Shown: positions 22,575 through 35,170 of the stretch, in pieces | Position numbering within the stretch: position 1 is the first letter of the stretch | How the letters are laid out: each line of letters starts with the position of its first letter | Source of the DNA: Kalmusia sp. IMI 367209 | Lineage: Eukaryota; Ascomycota; Dothideomycetes; Pleosporales; Didymosphaeriaceae | NCBI GenBank assembly: GCA_027946365.1 | Contig: JAPEUQ010000006.1 | Coordinates: 1,922,001-1,986,000 of the forward strand | Direction: 5' to 3' | DNA: 64,000 nt | Position numbers and translations under genes: made by a program | Notes under the pieces: model-generated | The model's database searches: none | What the model saw: the letters and a program-made list of their open reading frames with translations, nothing else | What the model was told of the DNA's origin: nothing

Positions 22575-23041
22575 ATGAAGCTTTTCACGATTTTCGCCAC
22601 TATTACTACCCTTGCTCCCGCTACAATTGCCCTCGGCATCAGTGCGTCTCTCAATCTTCCCCAGATCCTTCGACTAACAGCAGCCCAGACTGTCGCGGCT
22701 CCGCTGAATGCACCGGCTGCAAACAACCCCTCGGTGACGGCGGCATGAACGATTTCATTCAGCAGATCCCCGACGAAGCCGAGTACAGCGACCACCAATA
22801 CATCGCGTGCAAGTCGTGCCATCTGACCAAGCACGAGGGTCTATGTGTGTTCTCGCAGAAGATGGGCGACAAAAAGGTGACAGGCAGACAAGTCAAGGTT
22901 GCCGTTGCGGCTCTGAAAAACCACGGGTGCAAGTACTGCGGCAGCGTGCCATTGTTCCCTGGCAACAATGTAAATGACGGTGAGCTCACCGTCAACTTTG
23001 TTACGGATGGCTGTGTCAAGCATGGGGATAAAATTTGCTAA
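22575..23041 (+). CDS. KP4-like secreted protein (killer-toxin fold family)
   Basis: A secreted protein resembling the KP4 killer-toxin family. Many plant-associated fungi carry such genes in the chromosome, and members of the family can block calcium channels or inhibit the growth of other fungi or roots. Exon 1 (22575-22641) encodes a signal peptide. Exon 2 starts at 22689 after a 47-base phase-1 intron with a CTAAC branch site. Total 139 residues. Seen directly: a CRGS motif right after the splice, then IPDEAEYSDHQYIACKSC, NHGCKYCGSVPLF and NDGELTVNFVTDGC, which are the family blocks with their conserved Cys. The frame is intact. Whether this copy is toxic, and to what, cannot be read from sequence. 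Confidence 0.85.
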
Positions 23042-23968
23042 GGATGGAGCGGACCGTGAGTGGTATGCGAGCGTGAACTTTGGAGTTTAATAGCTCTGGA
23101 TAGCAGCGATAGGCGTCTCCTGGAATCGAATTCATTCTGCATGTATTAAGTCCGTTGAAAGCGCGAGGAAGAATTCTAGATATACCTTGGCTGGGAACAA
23201 TTTTTAGCCATGCCGAAACAGGACAACCTTCCATTGTTCCCATCCTATTTTATCGGTGCTTTCTGGACGGCTAGGAGGTGCGATACCATCAACGAAATCA
23301 CCATCGTCTATATGCCCTAAGATTCGTGCCTCCTCGTTTGGAGTATTGGTAAACACTTGGCACATGTTTCCGCTGCTGAAGTTATTTGATCTGGGACTTT
23401 GTCGGATGTTTAATTCTTTTGGCTCGTCCTCATACGAGTGACGGTCTACCGGTATCTTCGGAAATGTAATTCATGTTTGCAAGTTGCTAATGGTCAGTAT
23501 AATTGTAGAGGGTGCGCTTTGGATTCACCTACGGGTGTTGTTCTCAGCTCTCGGGGCAACGTTACTGCTCCGTTAGGCGGAGGTCATGGACCATTAGGAA
23601 GTCCTCTCTTACACAACACAAAACGTTCATGAGCGCAGCTGAATAGTCTGACGACTTACGTCATTCTTTAATCAAGCACCAGAGAAGAGGCACAACCTCG
23701 CACAAAGTTGTGTGCGACCGAGAATGGTCATTCCGGGCGAGCCCTAGCTATTAAAGAGTAATCGAGACCGCAACAGTGGCAAACATGTGCATCTCCCTTG
23801 GATCACGTTTCCATCGAGTCACTACCCATTCACGTATTATGCTAGACATCAAGTAGCGTCAAACATGTAGATGACATCCATACTGCATAGCCAAGAACCA
23901 TACCACCGACCATCACCTACTCAATCTATCAATAACGAAAGCAAATATACTAAAAAGTGAACACACCT
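23042..23968. other. Intergenic, nothing recognised
   Basis: Sequence between the convergent ends of the KP4-like gene and the small secreted gene at 23969. The short frames here have no supporting features. Confidence 0.5.
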
Positions 23969-24217
23969 TTACAGGGTGGGAGCCAACAACACAGCTGCGC
24001 AAGCAGCCTGGCAGGTACCGAAGGCCGTGTTGCAAGCAAGAATAGTGGCCGGAGCAGTTGCCCCAAGGGTCGCACCCCAGGTGAAGCCCGCCGCGCCGTA
24101 GCAAGCGGTGACGACGGCGGCACACCCTGCTTGGCAGATACCGTAGGCGGCCGGGCCAGCTGCAACAGAGCCGGCGAGTGCGAGCAAGCCAGCGATGGTG
24201 AACTTGTGCAAGTACAT
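23969..24217 (-). CDS. Small secreted Gly/Ala/Cys-rich protein, 'zygote-specific protein'-like
   Basis: An intronless gene for 82 residues. The N-terminus MYLHKFTIAGLLALAGSVAA is a signal peptide followed by GPAAYGICQAGCAAVVTACY, a glycine/alanine-rich middle and GTCQAACAAVLLAPTL at the end. This CxxxC...C...C...CxxxC arrangement is common in a family of short fungal secreted proteins often annotated by similarity to an algal zygote-specific protein. Biochemical function is unknown. It lies on the minus strand about 0.9 kb from the convergent KP4-like gene, within the secreted-protein island. Confidence 0.82.
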   Translation of the reverse strand: MYLHKFTIAGLLALAGSVAAGPAAYGICQAGCAAVVTACYGAAGFTWGATLGATAPATILACNTAFGTCQAACAAVLLAPTL

Positions 24218-25430
24218 TCCGAGTTGAAGGTTTTTGATTCGCTGTTTGGATGAAGAGACAGTATGAGAAGTACAGTGGTTTTTGAAACTTCAGGCTTTTG
24301 ATCTCGGGTTTGGGTAGTGTACGAAGCCGACAAGATCTACCAAGGTTGATCTTTTATATCTCAGGTACGGCTGGAATTCCTCCCCGTGCCTTGCTTTGAT
24401 TTGCGTGTTTGGGTACCGGTGTGGCTAGATAAAATTTCGGAACTTATCACTGAGGGGATATTACAGAAGGAATGTTTGTAGAAACTTGGCTTCGGAAGTA
24501 ATGCCTTGTATGATATAATAAATGAAGTCAGGAGCGGGGTAGATGCATTGCTTGGAGGTTGTACAGAGCTGCAAGGGTAAAAAGGCTGTCCAACAGCAAT
24601 CAGCCACGGCATCAACTAACATTTGTACAATGGTATGCTTACTTTGACTACCTACGCTGGATGATTGTATCTCATGATATAATTTGAAGTCTCTTATCTC
24701 TCCCAAAAGTAGCTGAGCTATTCATACCGATCATCATATAGCACTATGTTGACTCGATAGAAATTCGATGTGATAGCCTAACTTACATAATTCTTGGCTA
24801 TAGTTATAGCTAGAAAGTTGAAGCAGTGCTAACGACTTTCGATGATGGGCATTGAAAGATAGTACTGATTATTAAGAAGTGACTGCACACTCGAAAGTGA
24901 GGTGGCATAAAAGGGCAGTGCGAGAATGGTATTAACTTGCGTGACTTACCGCCGAGTCTGATAGAATGTCAGCATGGGGAAGCAAAGCAGCCGTCATATT
25001 TGCCAGCGCTTGAACAACTGCTTTCTGTCTGCGTTGAGCCTTTTGCAGTTCATGTGCCGAAACTTGTTTGATCGACTTGTGGATAAAACTCGTAAAATTA
25101 TGGCTTATTGTTAGGCTTGTGGTTTGCGTCTTGAGGCAGGCAGCAGAATATCCGTGATATTTGTTCATAAAGCGCGTAGAAGAGCCATGTGTACATATGC
25201 GCATCACACGTCTTGTAATAGAGTACTCAAGCCAGAATCCGCTATATTGCGACTATGTACCCCACTTTCCAAGGGTATGCTATGCTATAGAAGGCTTCAT
25301 GCTTCCATGATGTGATTATTTACGTAAACATAAAACGCCAAATTATACCAGACCCTGGGATCCTTCCCCTTCTGTGACCCAAACTCCTCGCTATGCAGTC
25401 AAAATGAGACCCGTGACGTGGTGCCGTGCA
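24218..25430. other. Intergenic, possible unassigned minus-strand frame
   Basis: A minus-strand frame at 24932-25207 includes SAHELQKAQRRQKAVVQALA, which looks helical and could be a fragment of a gene. No second exon, start context or family could be defended. The rest is AT-rich with no signal. Confidence 0.35.
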
Positions 25431-26288
25431 TCATAGCTTGACCTTCTTCTTGGGCTTCTCCTCACCCTCAACCCGCGCGCGCTTAAAGATGCTCTGGCTC
25501 TTCATCTGACCGAACCCAGCCTTGTTCGGCGGAAGCGTTTTCGCCTTCAGTCCGAAGCTCAGCTTCACCGGTGCCGCTTCCTCCTTCGGCAGGCTGCCAT
25601 TCAGTCCCATATCTTCATTCTCCTCTACAGGCGACTCGGATACTTTGGTCTCCAGTGCCTTCTCCTCCGTAAGCGGCGACGCTGAATCCTTCTGTGCTGC
25701 TCTCCGTGCTTCTAGTATCCTCGCTTTCTCCTCAGCCTCCTCCTGCGCCCGTTTTGACATCTTCTTTAACATTTTATCCTCGCCAGCTCCACTCCGCGCC
25801 TCGGCCAGCTCCTGCTCCCGAATCTCCTCTCTCCTCTTCGTCGCTGCTGCACTTGTATCCTTCCATGCAATCATCAGCCCATCCTTCTCATCCTCTTTGA
25901 CGTTCACGATCCCCTCACGCCCCAGATGCTTCACAAATTCCGTCAGACTACTCCACCGTGTAGCATTAAGATGGATGTGTTCCTTATCACGGATGTACTC
26001 ATTGTAGAAGCGATTAGCGCCGATCCACTTCTCGCCATGCGCGGTGCGTAGCAGCGACACGATGTCGCGCTGAAAGTCGGAGCTGTAGTTCTGGATGTAC
26101 TTCTGCGGGTTCTCGCCGATAATGTGCATCTGGCGGACGTGCGATTCAGACTGAACATGGCATTTGAAGCCGTTGGCATCTCTACACTGGCGTCTGCACG
26201 GCTCACAATACCATCTTAAGCGTTGCAGTCCTTTCGACTTCATTTGATTTGCAAGATGCTTGGTGCTTCCCACTTCGGCTTTCGGCAT
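25431..26288 (-). CDS. KIN17-like DNA/RNA-binding zinc-finger protein
   Basis: KIN17 proteins are nuclear zinc-finger/winged-helix proteins linked to RNA processing and DNA replication or repair. One exon, 285 residues starting at MPKAEVGSTKHLANQMKSKG, the canonical family N-terminus. A C2H2-type finger follows (WYCEPCRRQCRDANGFKCHV...SESHVRQM), then the conserved winged-helix region: YSSDFQRDIVSLLRTAHGEK, ANRFYNEYIRDKEHIHLNAT, and RWSSLTEFVKHLGREG. The C-terminal half is Lys/Glu-rich and predicted coiled coil, ending in a basic nuclear-localisation-like KPKKKVKL. The frame is open further upstream (to 26474), but conservation begins at the Met chosen. The start codon is about 390 bases upstream of the SDR stop codon. 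Confidence 0.93.
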   Translation of the reverse strand: MPKAEVGSTKHLANQMKSKGLQRLRWYCEPCRRQCRDANGFKCHVQSESHVRQMHIIGENPQKYIQNYSSDFQRDIVSLLRTAHGEKWIGANRFYNEYIRDKEHIHLNATRWSSLTEFVKHLGREGIVNVKEDEKDGLMIAWKDTSAAATKRREEIREQELAEARSGAGEDKMLKKMSKRAQEEAEEKARILEARRAAQKDSASPLTEEKALETKVSESPVEENEDMGLNGSLPKEEAAPVKLSFGLKAKTLPPNKAGFGQMKSQSIFKRARVEGEEKPKKKVKL

Positions 26289-26679
26289 GGTGACGGTTGC
26301 ACGACGGTTGCACGGGTGTGAATTTCGAGTATGAGGGTATTCGGTGACTGTTCTGAGACGCTTAGAGGTTTGGTGGTTGTAGTGAAGGGTTGTAGGAGGT
26401 TGATATGTTGGATGCGAGTGCAAGAAGGTCGGAGTCTCGGGCAAAGTCGCAGGGCTGAGCCACATCTCCGCCACCCGTGATGACTAATATGCTTGGCATT
26501 TTATATGCCACACGTAATCAAACCTCGCACCTTGATTTCATATAGAACGTTTCTGTTTCATGAAATATAGGGTCCAACCTTCAATTTACATGCGGCAAGT
26601 GATCACAAAGCACTTTAAACAAGATGTAATGAAAAAGGAACAACGCAATGTGAAAGCTACCTGTTCCCAAAACCACCAA

Positions 26680-27873
26680 CTACTCCTCCCCAACCAGACC
26701 GACAAACTTATTGCTCATTGCCCAAAGCTTCTTCGCCCTCTCCTCATCATACGCCCATTTCTCGTAGCCGGAGTTAAACAACCCCGCACCCTCAGGTAAC
26801 GGCGGCGCAATCTGGCAATCGTCCAAGTACTTCCCTCCCTTACCCTCCCAAACCTTCGCGACTGCCGCCCAGACACTAGTAGCAGCACCCTGTGCCTCGT
26901 TCTTCATGTAAGCGTTGACATCGGGATTTGCCCTCCACGCCGAGGTATCGAGGTGGGCTTGCAGACCCGTCCAGATACCTCCAGGGTGGAGACTATATGC
27001 GTGCAAGCCGCGCGATCCATACCGGCGCTCAATCTCGTTTGCAAGGTAGATGTTTCCGATCTTTGAATGAGCGTAGGCGCGGTTGGGCTCGTATGCGCCA
27101 CCTTCGAGCATGATGTTGTCCAGGTCGATGTCGTGGTAGCGATGTCCCATAGAGGACACAGAAACGACGCGGGAGTGAAGCTCAGGTGTTGACGAGGAGA
27201 GAAGCGCGGGCTTGAGGAGCTGAAATAAGAGGAAGTGCGCCAGGTGGTTAGTGCCGAACTGTTTCTCGAACCCGTCTTCAGTCTTTTCTTCCGGTATAGC
27301 CATGATGCCAGCGTTATTGATGAGGATATTGAGCTTGTTGCCGGTCTTTTCTAGGAACGATTTGGCGAACGTGCGTACTGACGTGAGGGAATTCAGATCT
27401 AGCAGCTCGAGGTCGAGCTTGCCGGGCTCAAGAACTGTACGTGAAATGTGAGCGGATGTCTCAACGTCTTACATTCCATTTTAGGTGTACTCACTACCAG
27501 CTAGTGCCCTCTTGCCCTTTTCTAGATCGCGCGCCGTAGCATAGACGTGAGCGCCTGTCGCCTTCATAGCGCGGGCAGTCTCGATGCCTATTCCAGACGA
27601 GCAGCCAGTGACCAGAACTGAATGCAAGAGAAATCAGCATCTCATTCAAGGCACAGGCTCTCTTGAAATTACTTACCCACCTTTCCTGCAAGCTTGCCTA
27701 GAACATTGTTAGCCAGCCAATTCCGGGGACTGCCGAAGTCAGGCTGGTTACCCACCTTCAAGATCGTTGTCCTTGACTATTTGGAGGGCGGCAGGGCGAT
27801 CATCACCAGGACCTTGAGGTTTCTTGTGAACGGCGGCATAGCGCGTGAACTCAGGGGTGTCAAATTCGGTCAT
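26680..27873 (-). CDS. Short-chain dehydrogenase/reductase (retinol dehydrogenase / WWOX-like)
   Basis: An NAD(P)-dependent oxidoreductase of the classical/extended SDR type. Four exons (27873-27756, 27697-27677, 27617-27495, 27434-26680) give 338 residues; the second exon has only 21 bases. The dinucleotide-binding motif TGCSSGIGIETARAM spans exon 3, NNAGIM is present, and the catalytic tetrad is completed by Ser in VVSVSSMGHRY and YAHSKIGN (Tyr-x3-Lys). LHPGGIWTGLQAHL follows as usual. No signal peptide. The start MTEFDTPEFTRYAAV is typical for fungal members annotated as short-chain dehydrogenase TIC32 or WW-domain oxidoreductase-like. The substrate is unknown. Confidence 0.92.
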
Positions 27874-28502
27874 CTTGTACGTTTGCCGGACGTGTAAGTC
27901 AACTAGTGATATATAGAAATTATGAATGCCAATGGAGTCGAGATGCTCAAGTTGACTATTTGCTCTTTTGATTAAAGAATTGGAAGCCTATATTTTATAC
28001 ATTGTTTGGTCTCACACATAGTTGTAACTATTTTAGGTATTTATCGGTGTTAAGATGTCAGGGCGTATGTGCAAAACTAGAGCGCTGGAGTTTACGGTCT
28101 TTTACAAACCTAATACGCCCCGCCTAGCTTTTGGCCTCCTGAACAAAGGCACCGTCCGGACGAAAGGTGGACGATGCAAGGCGAATGAGTCTAGATGTAA
28201 TATGGCGCGCCTATTTGACCCCCTGTACATATTTCGGGTTCAGGGTGGGCAAAGGAAATGTTATGGCTGTGCGTACTGTGGGAGTGCACGAACATGGGAG
28301 GCGATGGCCCGTGCGCTACCGCTAGGAACTGGGCTGCTAACGCCGAACTTTTTTTCTACACCTCCAGCACATCACCTCGACGCGTGCCATCCACCCCACC
28401 TTAGCCGCAAACGGCATTCCTCTACCTCGAACCCGTCGCGAATACTACTGCGTATCTCTGCCACCCAACAAAGCGCTTGCGCAGCGCTACGCGCCCGCCA
28501 CG
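27874..28502. promoter_or_regulatory. Divergent intergenic region between SDR and KRR1
   Basis: The region contains both promoters. A plus-strand open frame (28055-28546) overlaps the KRR1 start in another frame and has no coding features, so I do not call it. Confidence 0.5.
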
Positions 28503-29638
<1,136 letters not shown>

Positions 29639-29989
29639 GGACCTTTGGACAGGGGTTGGAATACATGAAGCATTTGAGGGCGTTGACTACGCATACATTG
29701 TTCAATATACCCTTTTCTTACTTCTGATGTCTGATTTCAACGCAAATTGCTTAAGTTGAAAGGTATTTGCCTACACTCGGAAATCCTGAGATGGACGCAT
29801 GTGTGCAGCTAGTCTGAATGACTAAGCGATCCAAAATCGGCTTGGGCCGCTCGAAGCTGTCTGACAGCTTGTGTTTCAGCTGAGCGACTCCGTGGTCATC
29901 TTAGAACATACATATCAAAATGGTGATTCTCGCAAGACACAGAGACCCCTTATAAGTACCTGCTTTTTCCCTGCCTGCTTTTTCTCTAC

Positions 29990-31345
29990 ATGATGATTTA
30001 TCGCGCCTTTATCCCGATCTTCGCTAGCTCTCTTCGTTTCGTAAATGCCGCTATATTTTCTTTGGATCAGCAATGCTGGCACGAAAAGCCACTATCAACA
30101 GTCAAGTTTCAATGTTCCAGCGACAGCAAACGAGAGTTTGTCGAACAGCTGACATTACCGGATCCCGGGAAACCCAGACAGTCTGATTTACTGATACATG
30201 GAGAGTGGTCATATCCACCAGTATGTACAGAAGTCCTCCAGGGCGTCGGTAGTAAACTATGCGTGTACACGAATACGTCTTTCAGTCATGGGCGCGGCAT
30301 TTCTATTTTCACCACACCGGAGCTTGCTGAAAAATTTGCTGCTTTACCGCCTTTCGAAGACCCAGATGCACTCAGAGGCATCAATGAGTTTTCGGGTAAT
30401 TGGTACACACAAGAGATGCCCGGAAAAGGTATGGGGATGCTCGCCAAAAGAGACCTCAAGTTCAGAGATAAAGTCACTGCGTATACACCTGCACTACTTG
30501 CGTATCTTGAATCCGACCTATCGACTGCGGAGAGGGAGAGATTCTTTAGGATCGCCGTGTCACAGTTACCAGAGGCCACGAGAGTCATGTACCTCCAACT
30601 TGCGACTGTGTACGGACTTCCCCAGGTGAAATATCAGGATGTCGTAAAGGCAAACACCTTTCAGCTCGAAGTCAGTGGCTACAACCACCTCGCCGTGTTC
30701 CCTGAGACCTCGCGTCTGAACCACGCATGCTCTCCGAAGTAAGTACCCCTCTCCGATTTTAACCCACCGCTTTAACTGACGCTTCAAGCGCGCAATACTA
30801 CCTCGATCCATCGCTACTGACGCATTTTGTGCAAATTACCAGACCAATCGCAGAAGGTGAAGAGATCACTATATCATGTGCGAGCACCATCCCCATCCAA
30901 CTACTGCGATTAACTTGATCCAGACACTTCACCACTCGAACTCACAAAGATACGCCAACAGCATCTATCACAAGGTTTCCATTTCACTTGTACTTGTCCG
31001 CGCTGTACAGCACTTGATCGCACAGACGCGACCTTGCGCGAAATTCATGTCATGCAACAGTCGCTTAACGACTGGTCTGATTCCTCAGCTGGTACACCGG
31101 AGCTAGCTGAGAAGTTACTTGGTGCCTACCAACAAGAGGGGCTTGAAGGTTTCATGGACGTCCCATACGGCTATTCGGCCCTGGCCTACAATGCCGCTGG
31201 GGACACTAAGACGGCCGTTAAATACGCGCAACTAGCTGAGGAACTAATCTTAATGAAAGATGGAGAGTGGGCACCGAACCTGCGGATTTGGAAGGAGTTG
31301 TTGAAGGATCCGAAGCAGCACTGGAGTTTTAGAAGAAGATTGTGA
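29990..31345 (+). CDS. SET-domain protein with an N-terminal signal peptide
   Basis: Three exons (29990-30738, 30789-30877, 30924-31345) give 419 residues. The first 20 residues (MMIYRAFIPIFASSLRFVNA) look like a secretory signal, unusual for a methyltransferase-like protein but seen in a fungal subfamily annotated as 'SET domain-containing protein 5'. The SET fold spans MGMLAKRDLKFRDKVTAYTP, RLNHACSPNAQYYL and EGEEITISYTSPLE. A post-SET CTCPRC zinc cluster follows, then a helical, TPR-like C-terminus (YNAAGDTKTAVKYAQLAEEL). A TATA-like TTATAAGT lies about 40 bases upstream of the start. Substrate unknown; it may not modify histones if it truly enters the secretory path. A second SET gene follows in tandem. 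Confidence 0.85.
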
Positions 31346-31856
31346 TAGTAGCAAGACCCAGCACCTGATTAAGCGTACTCGTTCTATTGGATCGTCATAA
31401 GTGTCTTCCTGAACTCGACGTCTTATTGATAGATGCGAATGTAAACCTAGGAGAATCGATCGTTCCGTATTTAACATACTAGATGGACACATCGTAATGT
31501 ATGCAGTTGGTAAGTGATCTAACCATAAGGTGCAAAATTATCGCAAGAGAGTTGTGTCTTTCATACATGGAAGACCCGCAGAGGACTTGTATTTGATGAG
31601 GCAACGCTGCAGCGCCATCTGTGAAAGCTTCATCTAGTTTTTTTTTTTTTGCAGTACTCAACTTTATTTTCTACTGTCCCCAGTCAACTAAGCCACTGAC
31701 CACTGCACATCTTTCGCAATCTCGCACTCAGCTCTACAGTCAACTCCACTGTCGCTTCGTGAACATACTCCTGACGTCCCAGCAACAGCACGAGCAAGCT
31801 TCAAAAACCTCCAACCGCGCCCTTCCAAACTTGCACCGACATTGGTATTATTAGCC
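31346..31856. other. Intergenic between the two SET genes
   Basis: It contains a T-run of about 12 bases near 31638-31650 and the promoter of the next gene. An open frame runs in from upstream but has no ATG of its own in a useful context. Confidence 0.5.
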
Positions 31857-33037
31857 ATGACTCAACCTAATCGCTCAAATTCGCAATTCAATCTCATCGA
31901 GACATCCACCAAAGGCCGCGGTGTCTTCGCGAAGACCGACTTCGCCGCCGGCGCCCTTCTCATATCCGAATACCCTCTCCTCGCTCTTAGTCATTTCGAG
32001 AAACCTTTTACCGAACTAATTGCCGACTTCTCTGCCCTAGACCAAGCCTCGAAAGACCTGATACTCGATCTCCACTATCACGACTCACTGCATTTCTGCA
32101 AGAGCATCCGCAAGGAACTCAACATCCGCGGCGAATGGGAACATATCCGGCGCAAGTACGGCGCGGATGCGACCCAGATGCTCGCGGCTTTCGACACTAA
32201 TGCTATAGGTCCGCATTTGGGGGTCATCACGGCAATGCTAAACCACTCGTGCGTGCCGAACGCCTATGCGGCTTTTGATGACAACGTTGGTGAGATCACC
32301 GTGTATGTATGGCCCAGGTACAGGCGAATTATGTTTATTAGACAAGGAGCCTTCTTTATAGCAGTGTTCTTGTTGTGCTGACTTGATCTGCGATACGTTA
32401 GTCATTCCATCCGCGAAATACGCGCAAACGAGGAAATATGCATCTCCTATCTCGAGGGAGCCCAACTTTTCGCGCCCAAGGACCTGCGCCGCGAGGTGCT
32501 GCATCTACGTCAAGGCTTTACCTGCACGTGCGAATGCTGTGAGATTGCAGACACGTACGAAGCCAACGGCGAGGAGTACCGCATGGAGACGTTGCGCGCC
32601 AAGTGGTGCACACACGTCAAAGAATATCAGCGTAAACACGCAAAAATGATGAAGGACTTCGCCAATAAGAATGATCATTGGTTGCACCAGGAGAATGTGA
32701 CAAGGTTGAGGGACGTGAGTCGTGATATTGTTGAGGTTATGGAGGAGATTGGGGTGGTTTCGGTCGATGCTCTGGGATGGTAAGTGGCAAAATGGAAGGT
32801 AGATTGATTGGGGGGGAAAGGCTGATGAAAAACAGGTACTGGGATGTTGCAGATCACAGCTGAATGATCAGGGACGAAGATATGGCAGCAGAGTATGAAG
32901 GGAAGATGCTGGGGTTATTTGGAGCATGTGTTGGTGATGTGTGTGATGAGTATCGAAGTATTTGGGGGAAGATGAAATGCGTTAAGGAAGAATATGATGA
33001 AGTAGAAGACGAAGGAGATAATTATGACGAGCTATGA
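31857..33037 (+). CDS. SET-domain protein, cytosolic/nuclear type
   Basis: Three exons (31857-32317, 32402-32779, 32872-33037) give 334 residues. No signal peptide. SET landmarks: STKGRGVFAKTDFAAGALLI, ITAMLNHSCVPNAYAAFDD, NEEICISYLEGAQLF and the post-SET CTCECCE. The ATG at 31857 is chosen; the frame is open a few codons upstream without another ATG. The exon 2/3 junction was set by keeping the frame open into an acidic tail (EEYDEVEDEGDNYDEL). An alternative acceptor at about 32835 would end the protein early after YWDVADHS. Like its upstream neighbour it belongs to the large fungal SET/MYND-like group of unknown substrate. Confidence 0.82.
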
Positions 33038-33736
33038 GTGGATAGGTGGACTGACTGGGTGTCGAAGGGGGAAGCCGTTCTTCCCTTGTCTAAACATTCG
33101 TCACACGGCACTACATCTTTTATGATTCACTAGCAGTAAGTTCAGGATTAGTGGAACATCATATTCTATCAGTGTAAATGCCCATGATCGAGCATACCTT
33201 GGGCTCCTTCAACGGTGAAACGGCTTTTGCAGAGTAAGAAGGCGTCAGTCTGAACCTAGTACTATGGTTGAGCTAAGATCGGCATGAAGTAAATGGGGAA
33301 TTCAACAATCTTCGAGCGACTCTGTATGCGAAGTAATGCATGGTCTGTTTGTGTATAATACGAAGTAATTCCGCGATATAGCCATGTTTCTATATATGCG
33401 TAAATGTCGCATAGTGGCTGGGTTGCTGGTGGAATCTGACTTACCCCACAGTCTGTGCGCTAACCTTATTAGGACAAGTCTGCGAAAATAGGCAACAATA
33501 CACCACGGAAACACTGCCTCAAAAAATGAAGCGACACAAATACTTTAACATGTGCGGATTTCGCTCTACCGTTCGCAGAGTCTTAAAGCTACCCATCTCG
33601 TAAGCCCTTCTTCTTCTTCCAATACAGCGCATAATCAGGACGAAGTCTGGGCAAAGCATGTTTGCATTCTGTTCATTGAAAGTCCCTCACTCCATAGTAT
33701 AAACTTTTTGTAATAGACCTCCAATTGCTTACGATT
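33038..33736. other. Intergenic, nothing recognised
   Basis: No supported gene; carries the 3' region of the SET gene and the promoter of the F-box-like gene. Confidence 0.5.
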
Positions 33737-34834
33737 ATGATTCAGAGTACTAAATTAAATGGCAGATGTAATAGCATGAGCTCTACACTGGCAGCTAGCG
33801 CGCAAAGCGCTCTCTTCAAGATACCTCGTGAAGTGCGCGATGAAATCCTTAGCTTCGTCTTGTTGTCTCGTTACCCTGTTCCTCAAACCCCCGAAGAGAT
33901 TGAGGAGCAAGAAAGACAGGTTCCCGTTGCTTTGAGAGAACATTATCGCGAAGGACTATATTATATCTGTGACGAGACTGCCTACACCTCAAATGCACTC
34001 TCGCTACTTCTCACCAATAAACAACTACACGCCGAAACGAGAGATGCCCTCGAGCGGCTGGATATTCCTTTCGAGCTGGACATCAAATTCGTCAACGATC
34101 GATACCTAGCCCCGACATGGACATCAATCCCAACCAAAACTCAGCATTTCAAGCACTTGCGGACCGTGTTCCAAAGCATAGGCGAATGGCAAAAACCTCC
34201 ACAAGAAAGCAAATTTAGCATGATAGACATCTGGTCAACTGGATGCGGGGGACCACCAGGCTACGTGTGGATCTTCTACGATACCTTGGTCCATTTTTTA
34301 AAATATGGGCCAGCTCCGCCGGAATCTACGGGTAGTCCTCAACTTTTCTCCGTCGAATGCCTTGAGCTCGACTTTGTGGATCCTGAAGACGTCGGTTTAC
34401 TTCCTTCACCAGAATCAAGAAGGCATCTTTGGGCACTACGCAGTCGTCACAACGCAGGTCAAGAGCCAAAAGTACTACGTCCTGAGTGGTTGGCAGAAGA
34501 TCTCAGAGACCAGTTGATGAGTCTGTTCGGAATGGATTATTATACAGCCGAGTACGGGCGTATCCTTCATGGTCGCATCGGACGTGTGGTCTTCAAGGCG
34601 AATGGACAGATGGTACACGAGATTGATGTTGGACAGGTACTTGCTGGTCTCAAATTTGAGGATAGTTTCGGTAATTATCAGCGCGAGCATCGTGCGGAAA
34701 CGTGGATCCAATGGAAAGAGCAGGCTCAAGAATTAAGAAAGCGGCGAGGGCTGCATACGGTAGAATTCAGCAAAGGGTGGCAGAAGGAGGCCAGAGACTG
34801 GGCAGCAGAGTACTACGCTTCAAAGCGACGATGA
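33737..34834 (+). CDS. F-box-like / 2EXR-type uncharacterised protein
   Basis: An intronless gene for 365 residues beginning at the first true ATG (33737); an inner Met at residue 14 is also possible. The N-terminus has LFKIPREVRDEILSFVLLS, which resembles the F-box/2EXR motif that starts many pleosporalean proteins of unknown function. It is followed by SLLLTNKQLHAETRDALERL, another hallmark of this group. The remainder is a mixed alpha/beta region without known catalytic motifs, ending in a charged helical tail. Probably a substrate adaptor or a member of the lineage-expanded 'IPREVRxxI' protein set. Confidence 0.7.
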   Translation: MIQSTKLNGRCNSMSSTLAASAQSALFKIPREVRDEILSFVLLSRYPVPQTPEEIEEQERQVPVALREHYREGLYYICDETAYTSNALSLLLTNKQLHAETRDALERLDIPFELDIKFVNDRYLAPTWTSIPTKTQHFKHLRTVFQSIGEWQKPPQESKFSMIDIWSTGCGGPPGYVWIFYDTLVHFLKYGPAPPESTGSPQLFSVECLELDFVDPEDVGLLPSPESRRHLWALRSRHNAGQEPKVLRPEWLAEDLRDQLMSLFGMDYYTAEYGRILHGRIGRVVFKANGQMVHEIDVGQVLAGLKFEDSFGNYQREHRAETWIQWKEQAQELRKRRGLHTVEFSKGWQKEARDWAAEYYASKRR

Positions 34835-35170
34835 TATTTTCGGCCGTCTACACGGTTTTTCTTCATCTTTCCTTGTCGGTGCTGAAGATCGGCATTGCTT
34901 CTCCATTCCTACCCCCGCATTCATAGCTGCCCCACATAGAACACAAATGTGGATGACTTGCTTTATTATGAGATGTTTCGATTGACCACATTACCTCGAG
35001 TAGATAAACATATCCACACAGCTAAAAAGATTTTACTCGGTTCAGCACACCAACCAGGGAGCATACCCGAGCCACTGTTTTACACAAGCACCTAAAATAA
35101 CGCCAAACCAACACCCAATTCCCCTACCTCCTTCAGATCAGATCTCATCAATAATAAGAATCTGGTAACA

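Noticed and set aside
24932..25207. 91-codon minus-strand frame with a helical, Gln/Lys-rich end
   Set aside because: Could be a gene fragment, but no second exon or family can be defended.
25431..26474. Longer N-terminus for the KIN17-like gene
   Set aside because: Residues before MPKAEVGSTKHLANQ are not conserved in the family; start set at 26288.
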